In this document: positions 44,791 to 52,370 of the stretch, piece by piece
How the letters are laid out: every line of letters begins with the position of its first letter
Numbering within the stretch: position 1 is the stretch's first letter
Assembly: GCF_013004065.1 (NCBI RefSeq)
Contig: NZ_CP053084.1
Coordinates: 682,001 to 746,000 of the forward strand
Source: Limnobacter sp. SAORIC-580
GTDB lineage: Bacteria > Pseudomonadota > Gammaproteobacteria > Burkholderiales > Burkholderiaceae_B
Direction of reading: 5' to 3'
Length of the DNA stretch: 64,000 bases
The notes under the pieces: generated by a model
Told to the model about the DNA's origin: nothing
Seen by the model: only the letters and a program-made list of their open reading frames with translations
Database searches by the model: none
Position numbers and translations under genes: made by a program

Positions 44791-44800
44791 AGCTTACGGA

Positions 44801-45604
44801 TTAATTTTGTTTGCGTTTGTCTTCTTCAATCCAGGCCACGGCAGAATGGTTGTGGATCGATTCAAAGTTTTCGCTTTCAATGCGGTAAGCCAAAACTTTC
44901 TTGCTGGCCCTCAGGCGAATGGCAACATCACGTACCAGGTCTTCAACAAACTTGGGATTGTCGTAGGCGCGCTCTGTCACATATTTTTCGTCAGGGCGCT
45001 TCAGCAAGCCCCACAATTCACACGAGGCCGATTCTTCCGCCATGCGGATCAGTTCTTCCACGGTGATGCCGTCTGCCACCAGTGCTCGAATCGTAATGTG
45101 GCTGCGCTGGTTGTGCGCACCATACTCGGAAATTTTCTTGGAGCAGGGGCACAGGCTGGTCACGGGCACCACCACCGTCATAAACACATCTGTGCTTGCA
45201 CCATTGTTGTCGGCTTCCAAAGTCACTTCATAGTCCAGCAGGCTGGCTACACCCGATACGGGTGCAACTTTGCGCACGAAGTAAGGAAACTTCATCGTGA
45301 TGGTTCCCGCATTCGAATCCAGGCGTTGAAGCATGTCGCGCATCATTTGTTTCATGCCCGCAGGCGTCAATGCACTTTCCTGGGTTTGAAGAATTTCAAG
45401 GAAACGCGACATGTGCGTTCCTTTCACATCGCCGGGCAGGAACACCGACATGTCGATGGTGGCCACTGAAGGTTGTGGGCCTTCCAGTGTTTCCACAATG
45501 ATCGGGTGTTTAATTGCGCGCACCCCCACGCGTTGGATGGCGATGTTGCGCTTGTCTGCGCGTGATTGTTCGTCAGGTAAAAAAAGTCCGTCCGGTGCAT
45601 TCAT
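44801..45604 (-). CDS. folE2: GTP cyclohydrolase I type 2 (FolE2)
   Basis: 267 residues from the ATG at 45604 ([13 protein letters not shown]) with GGAG 9 bases upstream; a TTG extension of five codons is less likely. FolE2 signatures: [59 protein letters not shown] (metal-binding CPC), [35 protein letters not shown]. It makes dihydroneopterin triphosphate from GTP with relaxed metal use. In many genomes it backs up FolE under zinc limitation; here it is divergent from the LitR-like regulator, so a link to pterin supply in the light response is inferred. No Zur box was recognised upstream. Confidence 0.95.
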   Translation of the reverse strand: MNAPDGLFLPDEQSRADKRNIAIQRVGVRAIKHPIIVETLEGPQPSVATIDMSVFLPGDVKGTHMSRFLEILQTQESALTPAGMKQMMRDMLQRLDSNAGTITMKFPYFVRKVAPVSGVASLLDYEVTLEADNNGASTDVFMTVVVPVTSLCPCSKKISEYGAHNQRSHITIRALVADGITVEELIRMAEESASCELWGLLKRPDEKYVTERAYDNPKFVEDLVRDVAIRLRASKKVLAYRIESENFESIHNHSAVAWIEEDKRKQN

Positions 45605-45924
45605 GATGAAGCGCTCCAATAATAGTTACTACTTTGTGATTGGATGTGCATCGAGTGCACGGCGAAATACTTGCTTGGTTTGTGCATGGGTCTGTACTGG
45701 CGCCTTGGTCCCAAGGTTTTCCCGGACTGGACTAGACAGACGCTTGTCTTTACAATGCACTTTATTCACTTGAATGTCTCTATATGTGTGGTTAAATCTC
45801 AGCCAATATGCTAATTTGATTGGCAATCAGGCTTTGAGTTCCATTATTATTCGTTCAGTGTGGCAAGTCAATTTGTCTAGGACAAAACAAAGATGTTGAA
45901 GTTTCACCGTGGTCAGGTTCAGGT
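45605..45924. promoter_or_regulatory. Divergent 320-base control region folE2 / LitR-like gene
   Basis: No ORF. It holds several dyads: GTGCA-N5-TGCAC (45646-45660) in the folE2 leader, CCTTGG-N2-CCAAGG near 45700-45720, AGACA/TGTCT arms near 45735-45750, GCCAAT-N11-ATTGGC (45802-45824), and TTTGTC-TAG-GACAAA (45872-45886) 40-55 bases before the regulator start. TTGGCA (45820-45825) and TATTAT (45845-45850) are separated by 19 bases, the long spacer typical of MerR-activated promoters. Assignments are by eye and unverified. Confidence 0.45.
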
Positions 45925-46866
45925 ATGAATGAGCGTGCAGATCTAAGTCAACCCTCATTTTCTATTGCAGCAGTCGAGCGGGACACCGGCTTGCCCAAAG
46001 ACACTTTGCGTGTCTGGGAAAAACGCTACAACTTTCCACAACCCGGTAGGGATTCATTCGGCGAGCGTATTTATTCCATTGATCAAGTTGAAAAACTGCG
46101 AGTCATCAAGCGTCTTCTCGATGGCGGGCATCGTCCGGGAAAAATCATTGGTTTGAGCATTGACGAGCTGGTGAAACTGGCCGAGGTCAGCAGCGCTGGG
46201 TCGCGCATGAATGTGGCGCCTGACAGCCTGGACGAGCTGAACAGTTACATGGAACTGATCAAGCGGCACGATGCCGAAGAATTCCGCCAAACCATGTCGC
46301 GCCTTGCGCTGACGATGGGGCTGCATCGTTTCGTGGTAGAGGTGGTTGCACCCATGAACGCAATGGTGGGCGATGCCTGGGCGCGTGGTTATTTTGAAAT
46401 TTTTGAAGAGCACATCTACACCGAAACCATTCAGGTGGTGTTGCGCAATGCCTTAAACACCATTCCGTCCACACGCAAAGGCCCGCGCGTGTTGCTGACC
46501 ACACTGCCCAACGAATTACATGGTTTGGGATTGCTGATGGCTGAGTGCATTTTTTCCATGGAGGGCGCACAGTGTATTTCTTTGGGCACTCAAACCCCGA
46601 TTTACGACATTGTGTTGGCCTCGCGCGCGCAGAACATCAATATTGTGGCCCTGTCATTCTCTGTTATTCAAAGTTCGCCCGCAGTGCTGGAAGCAGTGGC
46701 CGAGTTGCGTGAAAAATTGCCTCCGATGGTTGAAATTTGGTGTGGTGGCTCTTCTACAGCATTGCGCAAAAAGCCTTCTGAAGATTTCGTGTTGTTGTCC
46801 AGCCTGGAGTCCATCAGTGAATCAATTGCAGACTGGCGACTGCGCAACAAATTCAATCAGAATTAA
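45925..46866 (+). CDS. LitR/CarH-type MerR regulator with cobalamin-binding light-sensor domain
   Basis: 313 residues. MerR winged helix at 11-75 (FSIAAVERDTGLPKDTLRVWEKRYNFPQP, GERIYSIDQVEKLRVIKRLLDGGHRPG), a helical linker, then a B12-binding domain. The residues that cap the adenosyl group in CarH are kept with exact spacing: Trp152-x9-Glu162-His163 (DAWARGYFEIFEEH). The lower-ligand motif E-x-H-x-x-G is present as ELHGLG with His199. The end carries the Rossmann-like part (LGTQTPIYDIVLASRAQNINIVALSFS). In the dark AdoB12 tetramers repress; light releases them. It is followed after 5 bases by the DUF2256 gene and then the photolyase. Confidence 0.92.
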   Translation: MNERADLSQPSFSIAAVERDTGLPKDTLRVWEKRYNFPQPGRDSFGERIYSIDQVEKLRVIKRLLDGGHRPGKIIGLSIDELVKLAEVSSAGSRMNVAPDSLDELNSYMELIKRHDAEEFRQTMSRLALTMGLHRFVVEVVAPMNAMVGDAWARGYFEIFEEHIYTETIQVVLRNALNTIPSTRKGPRVLLTTLPNELHGLGLLMAECIFSMEGAQCISLGTQTPIYDIVLASRAQNINIVALSFSVIQSSPAVLEAVAELREKLPPMVEIWCGGSSTALRKKPSEDFVLLSSLESISESIADWRLRNKFNQN

Positions 46867-46871
46867 TTTCC

Positions 46872-47042
46872 GTGCCGGATAAGCGGTCTTTCAAAGGCAA
46901 TAAATCTTATTTGCCCAGCAAGCTTTGCACCGTGTGCGGGAAGGAAATGACCTGGCGCAAAAGTTGGGCCAAGAATTGGGATGACGTAAAATATTGCTCA
47001 GAGGCCTGCCGCAAGGCGGCGCCCAGAGCGGGCAGCAAATAA
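46872..47042 (+). CDS. DUF2256 small zinc-finger-like protein
   Basis: A 56-residue gene with a GTG start, 5 bases after the regulator stop. It contains CTVCGKEMTWRKSWAKNWDDVKYCSEACR, the DUF2256 signature (CxxC, WRK, W, VKYCSxxCR), with four cysteines for a probable zinc site, and basic flanks (KRSFKGNK, RKAAPRAGSK). DUF2256 proteins are regularly adjacent to, or fused with, cryptochrome/photolyase genes. It lies 16 bases before the photolyase. Function unknown. Confidence 0.9.
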   Translation: MPDKRSFKGNKSYLPSKLCTVCGKEMTWRKSWAKNWDDVKYCSEACRKAAPRAGSK

Positions 47043-47058
47043 GCAGGCAGTAAATAGC

Positions 47059-48600
47059 ATGAGCAGCAAAACCAAAGCCGTGGTTGTGTTGGGCGATCAA
47101 CTCGACCTGAATAACCCCGCACTTCTGGCCAACCCCCCGAAATTAGCCGATGTGCTCATGGTGGAGTCACCTGTCGAGTCCACCGTGGTGTGGGTTCATA
47201 AGGTTCGAATTGCTTTGTTTCTCAGTGCAATGCGCCATTTTGCTCAAGAGTTGCGCAATGCCGGTTACACCGTGCATTACCGCAGTTTGGGCGATACGGG
47301 CCAACACAGCTTGGCCACGGAAGTGGCAAACCTGTGCAAACAGCACGGGTACACCAGCATCGACATGGCCGAGCCCGGCGAATGGCGCTTGGAGCAAGAC
47401 TTTCTAACGCTCGCCAAATCAGAAAACATCAAGCTTCGCATGCTCGAGGACTCGCATTATTTGTGCAGCCGTGCTGAATTCGCAAAGTGGGCCAGTGGTT
47501 ACAAACAGATGCGCATGGAGTATTTTTATCGCGAAATGCGCAAGCGCACCGGTGTGTTGATGGAGGGTGCTGAACCTGCTGGCGGTAAATGGAATTTTGA
47601 TGCTGACAATCGCAGTGCCTTTCCCAAGGCTGGTCCTGGAGACATTACGCCCCCTGCATTTTTTGAACCCGATGAAATAACACAAACGGTGTTTGCCGAG
47701 GTTGAAGCGAATTTTCCCGGTCACCCGGGCACATTGAAAAATTTCGCGTGGCCAGTTACGCGTCAACAGGCTTTGAAGGCACTCGATGCCTTCATTGAAA
47801 ACCGATTCGTCAACTTTGGCACCTATCAGGACGCCATGTGGACTAACACGCCGTTCGGTTGGCATTCATTGGTTTCGAGCGCAATCAATCTGCATTTGCT
47901 CCATCCGCTCGAGGTGATTGAAAAAGCCGAAGCCGCGTACCGCGCGGGCAAGGTGGATGTAGCCAGTGCAGAAGGGTTTATTCGCCAAATTCTGGGCTGG
48001 CGTGAATTCATGCGCGGGGTGTATTGGCTCGACATGCCGAAGATGCGCGAAGACAATCATTTGCAAGCCAAACTTGATTTGCCCAAATGGTTTTGGACCG
48101 GCAATACCCACATGAACTGTCTGAAAGACTCCATCGGTCAAACGCTGGATTATGGTTATGCGCATCACATTCAACGCCTCATGGTGATCGGCAATTTCGC
48201 CCTGCTCGCAGGCCTCGTTCCACAGCAGGTAGAAGACTGGTTTTTGGCGGTGTATGTGGATGCGGTGGAATGGGTTGAGCTGCCCAATGTGGCCGGCATG
48301 GCCTTGTTTGCAAATGGCGGGCGCTTTACCAGCAAACCCTACATTGCATCGGGTGCTTACATCAAACGCATGAGCAACTACTGCGCCGGTTGCAAATACA
48401 ACCCAGCTGAGAAAACTGGTGACAAGGCCTGCCCATTCACCACGCTGTATTGGGGGTTTCTTGACCAGCATGAAAAAATGCTGTCCGCCAACCCGCGCAC
48501 TGGCCTCATGGCCAAAAACATTGCCCGACTGGATGAAGCCCAACGTCAGGCCCTTCGGCAAAAAGTGGCCGACACCTTCAAGAATCTTGAACAACTGTAA
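47059..48600 (+). CDS. Iron-sulfur bacterial cryptochrome/photolyase (FeS-BCP, PhrB/CryB type)
   Basis: 513 residues. N-terminal alpha/beta antenna domain (VVVLGDQLDLNNPAL, VESPVESTVVWVHKVRIALFLSAMRHFA), helical FAD domain (NFGTYQDAMWTNTPFGWHSLVSSAINLHLLHPLEV, GFIRQILGWREFMRGVYW, VDAVEWVELPNVAGMALFANGG). Cysteines at about 354, 442, 445 and 458 (CLKDS, YCAGCKYNP, KACPF) have the same spacing (88, 3, 13) as the 4Fe-4S ligands I recall for Agrobacterium PhrB. Family members repair (6-4) photoproducts or signal blue light and use a ribityllumazine antenna. It is in one transcription unit with the LitR-like regulator. Confidence 0.95.
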   Translation: MSSKTKAVVVLGDQLDLNNPALLANPPKLADVLMVESPVESTVVWVHKVRIALFLSAMRHFAQELRNAGYTVHYRSLGDTGQHSLATEVANLCKQHGYTSIDMAEPGEWRLEQDFLTLAKSENIKLRMLEDSHYLCSRAEFAKWASGYKQMRMEYFYREMRKRTGVLMEGAEPAGGKWNFDADNRSAFPKAGPGDITPPAFFEPDEITQTVFAEVEANFPGHPGTLKNFAWPVTRQQALKALDAFIENRFVNFGTYQDAMWTNTPFGWHSLVSSAINLHLLHPLEVIEKAEAAYRAGKVDVASAEGFIRQILGWREFMRGVYWLDMPKMREDNHLQAKLDLPKWFWTGNTHMNCLKDSIGQTLDYGYAHHIQRLMVIGNFALLAGLVPQQVEDWFLAVYVDAVEWVELPNVAGMALFANGGRFTSKPYIASGAYIKRMSNYCAGCKYNPAEKTGDKACPFTTLYWGFLDQHEKMLSANPRTGLMAKNIARLDEAQRQALRQKVADTFKNLEQL

Positions 48601-48627
48601 GCCTTTGCTTTGTTAAGGTGAAGGCTT
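48599..48627 (+). terminator. Possible weak terminator after the photolyase gene
   Basis: A 7-bp stem AAGCCTT/AAGGCTT (48599-48605 with 48621-48627) with a 15-base loop begins at the stop codon; only a mixed GTTGTTG follows. Weak support. Confidence 0.3.
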
Positions 48628-48653
48628 GTTGTTGCAGTTCAAGGAGTAATCGC

Positions 48654-49649
48654 ATGGGTTTGTTGGTCGATGGTCAGTGGCAAGACAAGTGGTACGACAC
48701 CAGTTCAAGCGGTGGCAAATTTCAGCGGGAAAGCGCCAAGTTGCGCAACTGGGTGACTGCCGATGGCAGCGCCGGGCCAAGCGGTGTAGGTGGATTCAAG
48801 GCAGAAAGTGGCCGCTATCATTTGTATGTGTCGTTGGCTTGCCCATGGGCGCATCGCACGCTTGTTTTTCGCAAGTTGAAGAATCTGGAGCAGCACATCG
48901 ATGTGTCGGTGGTCAGCCCTGACATGCTCAGCAATGGCTGGACATTCAACACGGATGCAGGCAGCACCGGCGACATGCTTTTCAACAGCGAATTCATGCA
49001 CCAAATTTACACGCGCAACAAAAGCGACTACTCCGGGCGGGTCACCGTGCCCGTGTTGTGGTGTAAAAAAACCAATCAGATTGTCAGCAATGAATCGTCT
49101 GAAATTATTCGCATGTTCAATTCAGCGTTCAATGAAATCACTGGCAATCACGATGATTACTACCCTGAAAACCTGCGTGCCATGATCGATCGGGTCAATG
49201 GCCTGGTGTATGACAACATCAACAACGGTGTATACCGGGCTGGCTTTGCCACTGAGCAGGGCGCTTACGAAGAAGCCTACAACGCCGTGTTCATGGCGCT
49301 AGATTCTGTCGAAAAAATCCTGGAGAACAACCGCTATTTGGTGGGGCCAAGAATTACAGAAGCGGATTGGCGCTTGTTTACCACCTTGATCAGGTTTGAT
49401 GCGGTATACCACGGCCATTTCAAGTGCAATCGCCAAAGGCTTGAAGACTTTCCAAACATTTCCAACTATGTGCGCGAGTTGTATCAGTGGCCTGGCGTGG
49501 CAGAAACCGTTGATATTTATCACATCAAACGCCATTACTACTACAGCCACGACATGATCAACCCCACACGGGTTGTGCCCGCTGGCCCAGCCATCGACTT
49601 CACCCGTGAGCACAACCGCACGCGTTTGCCTGCAAGCCAAGCCGCATAA
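48654..49649 (+). CDS. Glutathionyl-hydroquinone reductase (omega-type GST)
   Basis: 331 residues from the ATG at 48654 with AAGGAG upstream. Seen: FRNWV-like SAKLRNWVTADG, SGRYHLYVSLACPWAHRTLVFRKLKNLEQHIDVSVVSPDM (catalytic Cys in ACPWAHR, about residue 63), VPVLWCKKTNQIVSNESSEIIRMFN and the helical C domain (NNGVYRAGFATEQGAYEEAYNAVFMALDSVEKIL, EADWRLFTTLIRFDAVYHGHFKCN). It reduces glutathionyl-hydroquinones (PcpF/YqjG family). It may be part of the quinone and oxidative defence next to the light-response genes; that link is only positional. Confidence 0.93.
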   Translation: MGLLVDGQWQDKWYDTSSSGGKFQRESAKLRNWVTADGSAGPSGVGGFKAESGRYHLYVSLACPWAHRTLVFRKLKNLEQHIDVSVVSPDMLSNGWTFNTDAGSTGDMLFNSEFMHQIYTRNKSDYSGRVTVPVLWCKKTNQIVSNESSEIIRMFNSAFNEITGNHDDYYPENLRAMIDRVNGLVYDNINNGVYRAGFATEQGAYEEAYNAVFMALDSVEKILENNRYLVGPRITEADWRLFTTLIRFDAVYHGHFKCNRQRLEDFPNISNYVRELYQWPGVAETVDIYHIKRHYYYSHDMINPTRVVPAGPAIDFTREHNRTRLPASQAA

Positions 49650-49690
49650 TTCGGTGGTAATCTTGGGCAACATTCATTCTCGTGTTGCCC

Positions 49691-50863
49691 ATGGCCCGCC
49701 ACCCTGAACTGCAAGGTTTTCAACTCGATTCCGCCATTGAACGATTGCCCGCCCGTGCCAAAGTGTATGTGGTGGGTGGTGCAGTTCGCGATGCGCTGAT
49801 GGGTCGCACCAGCAGCGATAGGGACTGGGTGGTAGTCGGTGCGACCGTGGACAATATGCTGGCTGCTGGTTTTACTCCGGTGGGCTCAGACTTCCCCGTG
49901 TTTTTGCACCCGCGCACCCACGAAGAATATGCCCTGGCCCGCACAGAGCGCAAAAGCGGACACGGCTACAAAGGCTTTACTTTTCACGCAGACCCCTCGG
50001 TTACCCTCGAAGAAGACTTGGCTCGGCGTGATTTCACCGTGAATGCCATGGCCATGAATGCGAAAGGTGATTTAATCGACCCATTTCAGGGGTTCACCGA
50101 CCTTCAAAACAAATGCATGCGCCATGTTAGCCCTGCTTTTTCTGAAGACCCGCTGCGTGTGCTTCGCCTGGCGCGCTTTCTGGCACGTTTTCTCGATTTT
50201 TCAGTGGCCGAGGAAACCATGGACTTGTGCCGGGAATTGCGGGCAAGCGGCGAGTTAAAACACCTTGTGGCCGAGCGTATATACGCCGAGTTGAACAAAG
50301 GCATGGGCGAGGTGAAGCCTTCCCGAATGATCAAATTGATCAGCAAGCTCAATGCCTGGGGTGAGTTGGCACCGAGCTGCCCTGTGCCGTTTTCTGGTTT
50401 TGACAAGCCAGAATACGATCGTCTGAACGGTCTTTCCGCCGCTGAGGCGCGCTGGGTTTATTGCCTTGGATTTTTCCTGGATGTTGCACAGATCAAGGCC
50501 TTGGCCAAGTCATGGCGTTTGCCGCGCAACACCGAAGATTTGGCGATCGTCACGCGTCAGTGCCTTGATTTCCTGGCGCAGTGCACGACCGATTCCAGTA
50601 GTTTTGGCAGGTTTTTCAATCAGGTCGATCTCTACAGAAAGCCAGCCCGTTTGCGGCAGATTAACCAGCTTGTGGCCCAGCTCAGTGGGGAAGGGCCAGT
50701 GCATGTTTTTGTCGAAAAGGCTGTGGCGGAATTGGAACAGGGGCATTACAAAACTTTTGTTGGTGATAAAATTACCAATTCCCAGCCAAGCGAACAGGTG
50801 GCCCAAGTGGCCTCGGAAGCGCGACAGGCTTGGGTCAGTGAATTACATTCCAGATACTTTTGA
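49691..50863 (+). CDS. cca: CCA tRNA nucleotidyltransferase
   Basis: About 390 residues from the ATG at 49691 (GTG at 49682 is an alternative). Class II nucleotidyltransferase head: VYVVGGAVRDALMGRTSSDRDWVVVG (metal-binding DxD as DRD), EYALARTERKSG and LARRDFTVNAMAMN, RHVSPAFSEDPLRVLRLARFLAR. The C terminus lacks a recognisable HD phosphohydrolase domain. It adds or repairs the 3'-CCA of tRNA. Confidence 0.95.
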   Translation: MARHPELQGFQLDSAIERLPARAKVYVVGGAVRDALMGRTSSDRDWVVVGATVDNMLAAGFTPVGSDFPVFLHPRTHEEYALARTERKSGHGYKGFTFHADPSVTLEEDLARRDFTVNAMAMNAKGDLIDPFQGFTDLQNKCMRHVSPAFSEDPLRVLRLARFLARFLDFSVAEETMDLCRELRASGELKHLVAERIYAELNKGMGEVKPSRMIKLISKLNAWGELAPSCPVPFSGFDKPEYDRLNGLSAAEARWVYCLGFFLDVAQIKALAKSWRLPRNTEDLAIVTRQCLDFLAQCTTDSSSFGRFFNQVDLYRKPARLRQINQLVAQLSGEGPVHVFVEKAVAELEQGHYKTFVGDKITNSQPSEQVAQVASEARQAWVSELHSRYF

Positions 50864-50871
50864 TTCTTGAA

Positions 50872-50931
50872 GTGAGGACGACCTCACCGCTCAACCTTCG
50901 ATCGGGGACGGCCCCATTTGCTTGATGGGAG
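50872..50931 (+). promoter_or_regulatory. Guanidine-II (mini-ykkC) riboswitch
   Basis: Two adjacent hairpins with the diagnostic ACGR loops: GTGAGG-ACGA-CCTCAC (50872-50887) and GGGG-ACGG-CCCC (50904-50915), a 16-base linker, then the ribosome binding site GGGAG (50927-50931) 5 bases before the gdx ATG. CCCAT (50913-50917) can alternatively pair with ATGGG (50925-50929), which would hide that site when the second hairpin is open. Guanidine binding to the loops should stabilise the hairpins and expose the site, turning on translation. The gene downstream is a guanidinium exporter, as expected for the class. Confidence 0.93.
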
Positions 50932-50936
50932 TTGTC

Positions 50937-51248
50937 ATGTCCTGGTTAATTTTGTTTGTAGCGGGTCTCTTTGAAATCGTATGGGCCATTGGCCTGAAGT
51001 ACACCGACGGCTTCACCCGTCTGCTTCCCTCTGCCATCACCTTGATTGCCGCCGCAATCAGCTTCGGGCTGTTGGGGTTGGCCATGAAAACCCTGCCGGT
51101 GGGCACCGCGTACAGCGTTTGGGTCGGTATCGGTGCGGCTGGTACGGTGCTCATGGGTATTGTCTTGTTCAACGAGCCTGTCAATGCACTGCGCATTGGC
51201 AGCGTGGTGCTGATTGTGTTGGGTGTATTGGGCTTGAAGCTGTCATGA
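50937..51248 (+). CDS. gdx: Guanidinium exporter Gdx (SugE-type SMR)
   Basis: 103 residues with four membrane helices: [32 protein letters not shown] with Glu13 of the SMR proton/substrate site, then [34 protein letters not shown] and a hydrophobic C terminus. The GLKYT and LPVGTAY-W motifs are those of SugE/Gdx proteins rather than EmrE drug exporters. It exports guanidinium by proton antiport. The start at 50937 is chosen by the riboswitch-adjacent SD; an ATG at 50925 lies within it. Confidence 0.95.
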   Translation: MSWLILFVAGLFEIVWAIGLKYTDGFTRLLPSAITLIAAAISFGLLGLAMKTLPVGTAYSVWVGIGAAGTVLMGIVLFNEPVNALRIGSVVLIVLGVLGLKLS

Positions 51249-51811
51249 AAAATATTTGTGTGTACTGTGGCTCCAGTGCGGGCAACCGGGTCGAATACAC
51301 CGAAGGTGCCAAGGCCTTGGCCCGTGCATTGGTCGACAACAATTTCGGCTTGGTTTACGGCGGATCTAATTTGGGCTTGATGGGTGTGGTGGCCGAAGAG
51401 GTATTGGCTTTGGGCGGCAATGTCACTGGCATCATTCCTGAATCGCTGGTGACCAAAGAACTGGCGCACCCTGCCTTGGCCGAGTTGATCGTGACCCGCA
51501 ACATGCACGAGCGCAAAGCCCTGATGGCCGAGCGCTCCGATGGCTTTGTCGCATTACCCGGTGGTTTGGGAACTTTCGAAGAACTCTTTGAAATCCTGAC
51601 CTGGGCGCAACTCAGTTTTCACCACAAACCCGTGGGTGTGTTGAATGTAAATGGCTACTACGACGGCCTGCTCGCCTTTCTGGATCATGCTCACCAGGAG
51701 GCATTCATTCGGCCCCAGCACCGCAATATGTTGATGGCAAATACCTGTGCATTCTCGCTGCTCGAAGCTTTCAAAACGTACAGCGCGCCTGCCGTGGTGA
51801 AGTGGGTTTAA
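51245..51811 (+). CDS. LOG family protein (TIGR00730)
   Basis: 188 residues from the ATG at 51245, overlapping the gdx stop as ATGA. Features: [94 protein letters not shown] with the PGGxGTxxE motif. LOG proteins cleave ribose-5-phosphate from N6-modified adenosine monophosphates. It is translationally coupled to the guanidine exporter; a connection in function is not known to me. Confidence 0.93.
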   Translation: MKNICVYCGSSAGNRVEYTEGAKALARALVDNNFGLVYGGSNLGLMGVVAEEVLALGGNVTGIIPESLVTKELAHPALAELIVTRNMHERKALMAERSDGFVALPGGLGTFEELFEILTWAQLSFHHKPVGVLNVNGYYDGLLAFLDHAHQEAFIRPQHRNMLMANTCAFSLLEAFKTYSAPAVVKWV

Positions 51812-51817
51812 CCGGCC

Positions 51818-52366
51818 ATGCAATTCGCCACACGTCCAGCTTTTCAGATTCGGGATGCCACCCTGGCCGACATGCCTGCTGTGCAGGCTTTGTATGCGCA
51901 TTACGTGCTTCATGAGCTGGCCACGTTTGAGCTGGTGCCTCCGACACTGGAGGAAATGTGTTCCCGACGGCAAGCCATACTCGAGTCTGGTTTGCCTTAT
52001 CTGGTTGCACAAATCCGTCATGAGCTTGTTGGTTACGCCTATGCAGCCACTTACAGGCCCAGGCCCGCTTACCGCTACACCGTTGAAGATTCAGTGTATT
52101 TGTCACCAAACCACAAAGGCATGGGCCTGGGTGCGGCTTTGCTTGGTGAGGTCATTCGCCGGTGCGAGCAAGGTCCCTGGCGGCAAATGGTGGCGGTGAT
52201 CACCCAGGGAGGCACAGCAGGTTCGGCCGAGTTGCATCAAAAACTGGGCTTTCTGGAAGTTGGGCGCATGCCGAATGTTGGTTACAAATTCAATCGTTGG
52301 GTGGGCACGCTCATCATGCAACGTGCTTTGGGAGAGGGCGGCAATTCTTCACCCGAACCCTTTTGA
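51818..52366 (+). CDS. GNAT acetyltransferase (phosphinothricin-acetyltransferase-like)
   Basis: 182 residues. FQIRDATLADMPAVQALYAHYVLHELATFELVPPTLEEM, PYLVAQIRHELVGYAYAATYRPRPAYRYTVEDSVYLSPNHKGMGLGAALLGEVIRRCE (acetyl-CoA loop HKGMGLGAAL, about 98-107), NVGYKFNRWVGTLIMQRAL. The YRPRPAYRYTVE segment is characteristic of the PAT/MnaT-like subgroup that acetylates small amines such as phosphinothricin or methionine sulfone/sulfoximine. It starts 6 bases after the LOG gene. Confidence 0.9.
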   Translation: MQFATRPAFQIRDATLADMPAVQALYAHYVLHELATFELVPPTLEEMCSRRQAILESGLPYLVAQIRHELVGYAYAATYRPRPAYRYTVEDSVYLSPNHKGMGLGAALLGEVIRRCEQGPWRQMVAVITQGGTAGSAELHQKLGFLEVGRMPNVGYKFNRWVGTLIMQRALGEGGNSSPEPF

Positions 52367-52370
52367 GGAA

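Noticed and set aside
44692..45924. Pseudomonas-type LitR operator T(G/A)TACA-N12-TGTA(C/T)A
   Set aside because: I read both control regions on both strands and found no direct repeat of this form, so I do not claim that operator.
45605..45924. Zur box upstream of folE2
   Set aside because: No GTTATA-type palindrome resembling a proteobacterial Zur site was found.
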